Both the position numbers and the translations under genes were made by a program. 5,882 bases of DNA from Porticoccaceae bacterium. GTDB lineage: Bacteria; Pseudomonadota; Gammaproteobacteria; Pseudomonadales; Porticoccaceae. The stretch spans positions 1-5,882 of the forward strand of contig NZJL01000096.1 in the NCBI GenBank assembly GCA_002692165.1, written 5' to 3'. The notes beneath the pieces were generated by a model. The model was not told where the DNA came from. It saw only the letters and a program-made list of their open reading frames with translations, and searched no databases. How positions within the stretch are numbered: the stretch's first letter is position 1; every line of letters begins with the position of its first letter. Below are positions 1-5,882 of the stretch, piece after piece.

Positions 1-432
1 AGCTATGAATCGCACGACCAAAGTCTTAGCTACCAGCTGGTGCATAGCTTCCGTTTGAGCGTGACCTAGAAGGCTTTCTCTCGCAGGCTGAGCAAGCGCA
101 GTGATAGTACCAAAGGCAAACCCAAAGCCAATCATCAACATGGTATTAATTTCATTATGCAGTTCAGCAAAAAGCAGTAATCCTAGTGGGAAAAGATATG
201 ATAGATACAGGAATGCGAGCCAAGAACCCTGATGCAATCGATCTGAAATCACGCCAGCCGGCAAAATGAACAGTAAGTTTGGGATCAATAAAGTCATTTG
301 TGCAAAACCCAATTGACTTGAAGATCCCTCTAATACTCCGATAATTATCCAAGGATAAAGCACTGTATGAAGGCCTACGGCTAAATTCGTGGTGCCAATC
401 GCGCAAAGATAGTATTTAAAAGAAAATTGCAT
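1..432 (-). CDS. MFS transporter, N-terminal part (3' end beyond window)
   Basis: This is the first 144 codons of an inner-membrane major facilitator superfamily permease, read from an ATG at 432-430 and still open at base 1. The translation begins MQFSFKYYLCAIGTTNLAVG and is strongly hydrophobic, with about four predicted transmembrane helices near residues 8-31, 41-62, 72-90 and 97-115. The loop between helices 2 and 3 carries a partial MFS motif A, G60-xxx-D64-R65, though the usual following G-R-K/R is not kept. After helix 4 comes a PAR motif (116-118) in a setting resembling the MFS_3/EntS-like drug or siderophore exporters. An in-frame TAA at 445-447 lies just upstream, and a weak AGAAG ribosome site (439-443) sits six bases before the ATG, so the start is well fixed. 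The substrate cannot be told; export is inferred from family resemblance. It follows ligA on the same strand after 128 bases and is probably functionally unrelated. Confidence 0.85.
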   Translation of the reverse strand, partial: MQFSFKYYLCAIGTTNLAVGLHTVLYPWIIIGVLEGSSSQLGFAQMTLLIPNLLFILPAGVISDRLHQGSWLAFLYLSYLFPLGLLLFAELHNEINTMLMIGFGFAFGTITALAQPARESLLGHAQTEAMHQLVAKTLVVRFIA

Positions 433-556
433 TTTAGTCTTCTGTTATGCTCAAGCACGCCTGTATCAACTGAAAAATATAAAGTGGCACACTAAGATTT
501 CATAATGTTTCACATCATGTATACGTTCGGCTCGGCTAACTCTGTTGCAGGTCCGA

Positions 557-560
<4 letters not shown>
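433..560. other. Intergenic region between ligA and the MFS gene
   Basis: This 128-base stretch is moderately AT-rich and holds no gene, tRNA-like fold or GC-rich hairpin followed by a T-run on either strand. The transporter's promoter, if it has its own, should lie here on the minus strand. Confidence 0.6.
476..481 (-). promoter_or_regulatory. Possible -10 element of the MFS gene
   Basis: Read on the minus strand this is TATATT, close to the sigma-70 consensus TATAAT, about 43 bases upstream of the transporter ATG, which would give a leader of about 35-40 bases. I see no good -35 hexamer at 16-18 bases upstream, so this is a weak candidate that an AT-rich spacer could produce by chance. Confidence 0.15.
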
Positions 561-2633
<2,073 letters not shown>

Positions 2634-3458
2634 TTAGTCGCCGGCCTTTACGCGGATAAACTCGCGAGCCAGCTGTCGGTTATGATCTATCGTTTGCGGA
2701 GTCATTGAACTGCGGGATTCGTCTAACATATGCAAATGTAAACTTTCGGCAATTAGATTAGCGGATGAAAGCATCTTATTGAATGCATCCTCTGGATGTT
2801 GGACCTCATTAAGATTAATAAACATAGTGACACCTGGCGTCATCATCTCTGTAATTGTGTCCAGATCGAAAGTGCCGGGATTTAAAATATTTGCCAAACT
2901 AAAAGTGATTGGGCCCGAGCCATCCGCCTCCCTATGGAAATGAAAAATACCCATCTCACCGAAGCGGAGGCCGGCATCCAATAATGTGGACAGCAACTCC
3001 GAACCTTTCACGTGTTTTCCTTTTTCGGACATCAAATGAATAATCATTATCTGCGGCTCTTCCATTACTGAGGGCTTTTTTGCATCTCCTCCAGTATCAG
3101 ATCGCACGACCGCATCCGAGTCAGCTATTGTTTCTTCCAGCGCCATGTCAACTTGGGCATTTTCTTCAATCAGGGTGTATCGTTCTCCGATGTCCTTTGG
3201 ACTCAGCAGAACATCCTCCATCGCGTCGAAATCGATGTCACGCACACCCACCACCCTGGAACCACCAGCGGGGAAGTCACTGCCGAATATATCGTCCAGA
3301 TCCTCCTGACATTTTGAGGTTTTCGCTAAGTGGCTTGAGGACATCTGAATATTCTCATACCGATTTCGCCTCACGCGCCGCAGCGCATCGAGCCCGATCG
3401 CAACAAACACGAGCACCGCCAATGCGACTAAAATGTTAATTGAACCCAGAAGCTCCAT
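2634..3458 (-). CDS. zipA: Cell division protein ZipA
   Basis: ZipA is an inner-membrane protein that binds the FtsZ C-terminal tail, anchoring and stabilising the division ring. The 274-aa protein (E. coli 328) has a very short N-terminal segment, one transmembrane helix at about residues 7-24, a basic cytoplasmic flank (RRVRRNR, 27-33), an acidic linker to about 135, and the ZipA C-terminal domain at about 136-270. That domain matches the family closely: GLRFGEMGIFHFH (163-175), GSGPITFSLANILNPGTFD (180-198), TPGVTMFI (207-214) and MTPQTI (252-257) all have direct E. coli counterparts. The linker is shorter than in E. coli and is not proline/glutamine-rich. The start is an ATG with AAAGAG (3464-3469) five bases upstream. 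It lies between smc and ligA as in Pseudomonas. The 81-base gap after smc may hold its own promoter. Confidence 0.95.
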   Translation of the reverse strand: MELLGSINILVALAVLVFVAIGLDALRRVRRNRYENIQMSSSHLAKTSKCQEDLDDIFGSDFPAGGSRVVGVRDIDFDAMEDVLLSPKDIGERYTLIEENAQVDMALEETIADSDAVVRSDTGGDAKKPSVMEEPQIMIIHLMSEKGKHVKGSELLSTLLDAGLRFGEMGIFHFHREADGSGPITFSLANILNPGTFDLDTITEMMTPGVTMFINLNEVQHPEDAFNKMLSSANLIAESLHLHMLDESRSSMTPQTIDHNRQLAREFIRVKAGD

Positions 3459-3539
3459 CCCAACTCTTTCTCATAGCATTTCAAAGCATAACCTCATTGT
3501 AGTTGGCAAAACAGAAAACTAAAATCTTTTTATTCCACA
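3459..3539. other. Intergenic region between smc and zipA
   Basis: This 81-base AT-rich gap has no hairpin-plus-T-run terminator after the smc TAG, so transcription could run from smc into zipA. It is long enough for a zipA promoter. Confidence 0.5.
3496..3501 (-). promoter_or_regulatory. Possible -10 element of zipA
   Basis: The minus strand reads TACAAT, one mismatch from the sigma-70 -10 consensus, 37 bases upstream of the zipA ATG, which would give a leader of about 30 bases. The -35 region at 16-18 bases upstream matches TTGACA poorly (at best three of six). The call rests on position and the -10 match only. Confidence 0.2.
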
Positions 3540-5882
3540 CTAGGCAGATTCAGAAAGTTTGACCGCTGCATTTACGTCAACAGATACAATTTTGGAAACT
3601 CCGGCTTCCATCATTGTTACGCCCACGAGTTGGTTAGTAGCTTGCATCGTGGTCTTGTTGTGAGTCACTATTATAAATTGGACGTCGGCAGACATCTCTC
3701 GAACCACTTCCGCATAGCGCGCAACATTCAGATCGTCTAATGGCGCATCTACTTCATCCAGCATACAGAAAGGCGCTGGATTTAGTTTAAATATCGCAAA
3801 AACCATAGCAATAGCGGTTAAGGCCTTCTCTCCGCCCGAAAGCGAATGGATCGATGCATTTTTCTTACCTGGCGGTCTTGCTCTGATCATCACACCAGTG
3901 TTTAAAAAATCGTCATCAATTATTTCCAAATACGCTTCACCGCCTCCAAAAAGTTTTGGGAACAACTCTTTAATATTTAGATTCAATAGATCAAAAGTAT
4001 CTTTGAAACGGGATCGTGTTTCACGATCGATCTTTTTAATCGCCGCCTGCAGCGTCTCCAGAGCTTCTTCTAATTCGTCATTTTGTTTATCAAGGTATTT
4101 CCGTCTCTCGGATTCAACCTCATATTCCTTTAGAGCTGCAAGGTTGATCGGTCCTAACCGTTGAATCCTATCTTGTATAAATTGCAGTTCACGTTCCTTT
4201 TCATTTAAATCACGATCATTATTCAGTGCTCCCAACAATACCAAGAGATCAGCCTTCTCTTTATCAACTTGCTCCTCAAGAGCACCCCTGAGAGCAGTCA
4301 ATTCTGCTATCGCTAACCGATGGGACTCACACTCTGAACCATTTTCAGCAATCTGAGAATCAATAGCACTACGCTTTTTTTCTTGACTCAGCTTTTGGTC
4401 CTCCAAATCCTCAAAGGCTTTTCTGACACCTTTTAGTTCTTCTTCAGCTGACAAACGCTCCGAAAGTATGCCGTTAAGTCTATCTTCGTCCTTTTTACAG
4501 AGGTTTTCGTTTTCGCTCTGGTTCAATGCTTTGATGCGGCTAGCCAATCGACCCACCTGTGATTCAAGCCTCACTATTCCATCTGATATAGTCGAGCGTT
4601 GCGTTTCCAATAGGCTTATTTCCATAGCGAGCTGCTCTCGCTGCTCACTGCAAGTTTTGTATCTTAACCTATATTCTTCCGTCAATGATGAGAGCTCTGC
4701 GCGTTTCTCATTTAAAGATCGGGCCTCCAGACGATCTCTTTCCATCGACTCAGACGCCTCTGTAAAAGCGGTCTCGGCAGCAACCAATCTTTTTGACTCA
4801 ATCTCAAGATTGCTTTCAATTTCTTTCAACTCAACATCAGCATGATATTTATTCGTCTTGCGCTTTGACATGCGTATTTCGGTTTCATTTAGCTTCGAAT
4901 GCAAGTCGGCATATTCATGCTGCATTCTGTCGATGTCGCTTAAACTATGCCTAAACGCCACCTCCAATTCTCGCAGCTGACCTTCAAAAGCCGCGACTTT
5001 TTGCTCTGATTGAACAATTTGATCGTGAATTGATTCGATTTTTAAACCCAGACTATCAAGGGCCCTTTTTTGTTGGATTATTCCTCTGGAGGCATCAATT
5101 TCTCCAGATACTCTCAACCAATTCACACCCAACCAGACACCATCTTTGGTTACAACCGATTCATGCGTCTTAAGCTCTGCCCGCTTAGTGAGTGCGTCAT
5201 GGAGAGTATCTACTGCATAGACGTTCTTCAGCAAAGGTTGGGCATAGTTGCTCGAGACATGTTCGCTCAAAAATATGTGCTTTTTAGTTTTTTGATGATC
5301 AAAACCTTCCTCCTTTCGGTCTTCGATTAAAAGTAATTCCCCTTCATTAAAATCATCAACCAGTTGAGATACGGAATTAATATCGCTGATTAAAACCGAT
5401 TGCATATAGGGACCTAACACAGTCTCAACCGCGAGTTCCCACCCGCTAGTCGGATCTAGTGAATCCGCTAAGCGTGGGCAATGGCCCAAATCGTTGCTAT
5501 CAAGCCAAGATTGATCCTGATTCCTGCTTTTAGCCGCTTCATGAAGCACTTTAAGCGAAGATTGTTTACCCAATAGGTCTTGATGCTGTTCCCGCAAGTC
5601 GTTGGTGTCATAAATTTGTTGCTTCAGTAGTTTCTGAAGTTCAGAGACACGGTCAGATGTATTGTTACGAGATTTCTCAGCAGCTTTCCATTTCTCTGTG
5701 AGCGTTCCAAGCGAAGCTTTTAGGGCATAAATTTCATCATGTTCAGCATCTATACAGAATCCGTCCATTTCTTTAGCCAGATCTAGTTTTCTGTCAGTCA
5801 AAGTTTTTATAACCGTTCTCAGGTATTGAATCAAGGATTGTTGCACTTCCGCAGCCTGCTTGGGCTTCAGCGCTCGTTGACT
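3540..5882 (-). CDS. smc: Chromosome segregation protein Smc, C-terminal part (5' end beyond window)
   Basis: Smc is the ATPase of the bacterial condensin, working with ScpA and ScpB to organise and segregate the chromosome. The frame is open to the window edge: 12 codons lie upstream of a GTG at 5846-5844, and that GTG is internal, not the start. The fragment is 780 codons; full proteins are about 1,160 aa, so roughly 380 residues (Walker A head and part of the first coiled coil) are missing from view. Fragment numbering: end of the outgoing coiled coil to about 130; hinge about 135-275, including GWELAVETVLG and DGVWLG-NWLRV; returning coiled coil rich in E, K, R, L, S and Q to about 620; C-terminal head with signature LSGGEK (681-686), Walker B FCMLDEVD (705-712, with D709 and catalytic E710), D-loop APLDD and switch histidine H741 in VTHN. 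The tail VSVDV-AAVKL resembles the Pseudomonas protein. No frameshift is seen. It precedes zipA by 81 bases. Confidence 0.96.
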   Translation of the reverse strand, partial: SQRALKPKQAAEVQQSLIQYLRTVIKTLTDRKLDLAKEMDGFCIDAEHDEIYALKASLGTLTEKWKAAEKSRNNTSDRVSELQKLLKQQIYDTNDLREQHQDLLGKQSSLKVLHEAAKSRNQDQSWLDSNDLGHCPRLADSLDPTSGWELAVETVLGPYMQSVLISDINSVSQLVDDFNEGELLLIEDRKEEGFDHQKTKKHIFLSEHVSSNYAQPLLKNVYAVDTLHDALTKRAELKTHESVVTKDGVWLGVNWLRVSGEIDASRGIIQQKRALDSLGLKIESIHDQIVQSEQKVAAFEGQLRELEVAFRHSLSDIDRMQHEYADLHSKLNETEIRMSKRKTNKYHADVELKEIESNLEIESKRLVAAETAFTEASESMERDRLEARSLNEKRAELSSLTEEYRLRYKTCSEQREQLAMEISLLETQRSTISDGIVRLESQVGRLASRIKALNQSENENLCKKDEDRLNGILSERLSAEEELKGVRKAFEDLEDQKLSQEKKRSAIDSQIAENGSECESHRLAIAELTALRGALEEQVDKEKADLLVLLGALNNDRDLNEKERELQFIQDRIQRLGPINLAALKEYEVESERRKYLDKQNDELEEALETLQAAIKKIDRETRSRFKDTFDLLNLNIKELFPKLFGGGEAYLEIIDDDFLNTGVMIRARPPGKKNASIHSLSGGEKALTAIAMVFAIFKLNPAPFCMLDEVDAPLDDLNVARYAEVVREMSADVQFIIVTHNKTTMQATNQLVGVTMMEAGVSKIVSVDVNAAVKLSESA

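Noticed and set aside
164..406. Minus-strand 80-codon open frame
   Set aside because: It overlaps the MFS gene in another frame on the same strand; its translation lacks membrane helices and family features, while the overlapping frame has both.
3080..3439. Plus-strand 119-codon open frame antisense to zipA
   Set aside because: It is rich in P, H, S and R, shows no domain, and lies wholly within a well-supported zipA; it is an antisense shadow.
4468..4845. Plus-strand 125-codon open frame antisense to smc
   Set aside because: Its S/L/R-rich composition is what the complement of a coiled-coil gene gives; no start signal or domain was seen.
5844..5846. GTG as the start of a 768-aa Smc-like protein
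   Set aside because: The frame runs upstream to the window edge, and the protein would begin in mid coiled coil without the N-terminal ATPase half; the GTG is an internal valine codon.

Overview
The window is an ordinary chromosomal core region of a gammaproteobacterium. All four genes lie on the minus strand, in transcription order smc (5' end outside the window), zipA, ligA, then the start of an MFS transporter (3' end outside the window). ZipA is a division protein known essentially only from Gammaproteobacteria. A canonical Smc, rather than MukBEF, points away from Enterobacterales and Vibrionales and towards Pseudomonas-like or related marine lineages. The base composition looks moderately AT-rich by eye, unlike Pseudomonas itself. 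The exact genus cannot be read from the sequence.

Layout: 1-432 is the N-terminal 144 codons of an MFS efflux-type permease. 433-560 is a short intergenic region with no gene. 561-2606 is a complete NAD+-dependent DNA ligase with every expected catalytic and zinc-binding residue. 2634-3458 is a complete ZipA with an N-terminal membrane anchor, an acidic linker and an FtsZ-binding C-terminal domain. 3459-3539 is an 81-base gap. 3540-5882 is the C-terminal two thirds of Smc: the hinge, the returning coiled coil and the C-terminal ATPase head.

The genes fit together as chromosome and cell-cycle housekeeping: Smc compacts and segregates the chromosome, ZipA ties the FtsZ ring to the inner membrane, and LigA seals Okazaki fragments and repair nicks. 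The order smc-zipA-ligA is known from Pseudomonas and other Smc-bearing gammaproteobacteria. The 27-base zipA-ligA spacing suggests co-transcription of those two. The MFS gene is separated by 128 bases and is probably an unrelated neighbour.

I found no RNA gene, mobile element, CRISPR array or convincing terminator, and no sign of a previously undescribed system. The findings are modest: start-site choices, an atypical ZipA linker and a transporter whose true frame is easily missed.
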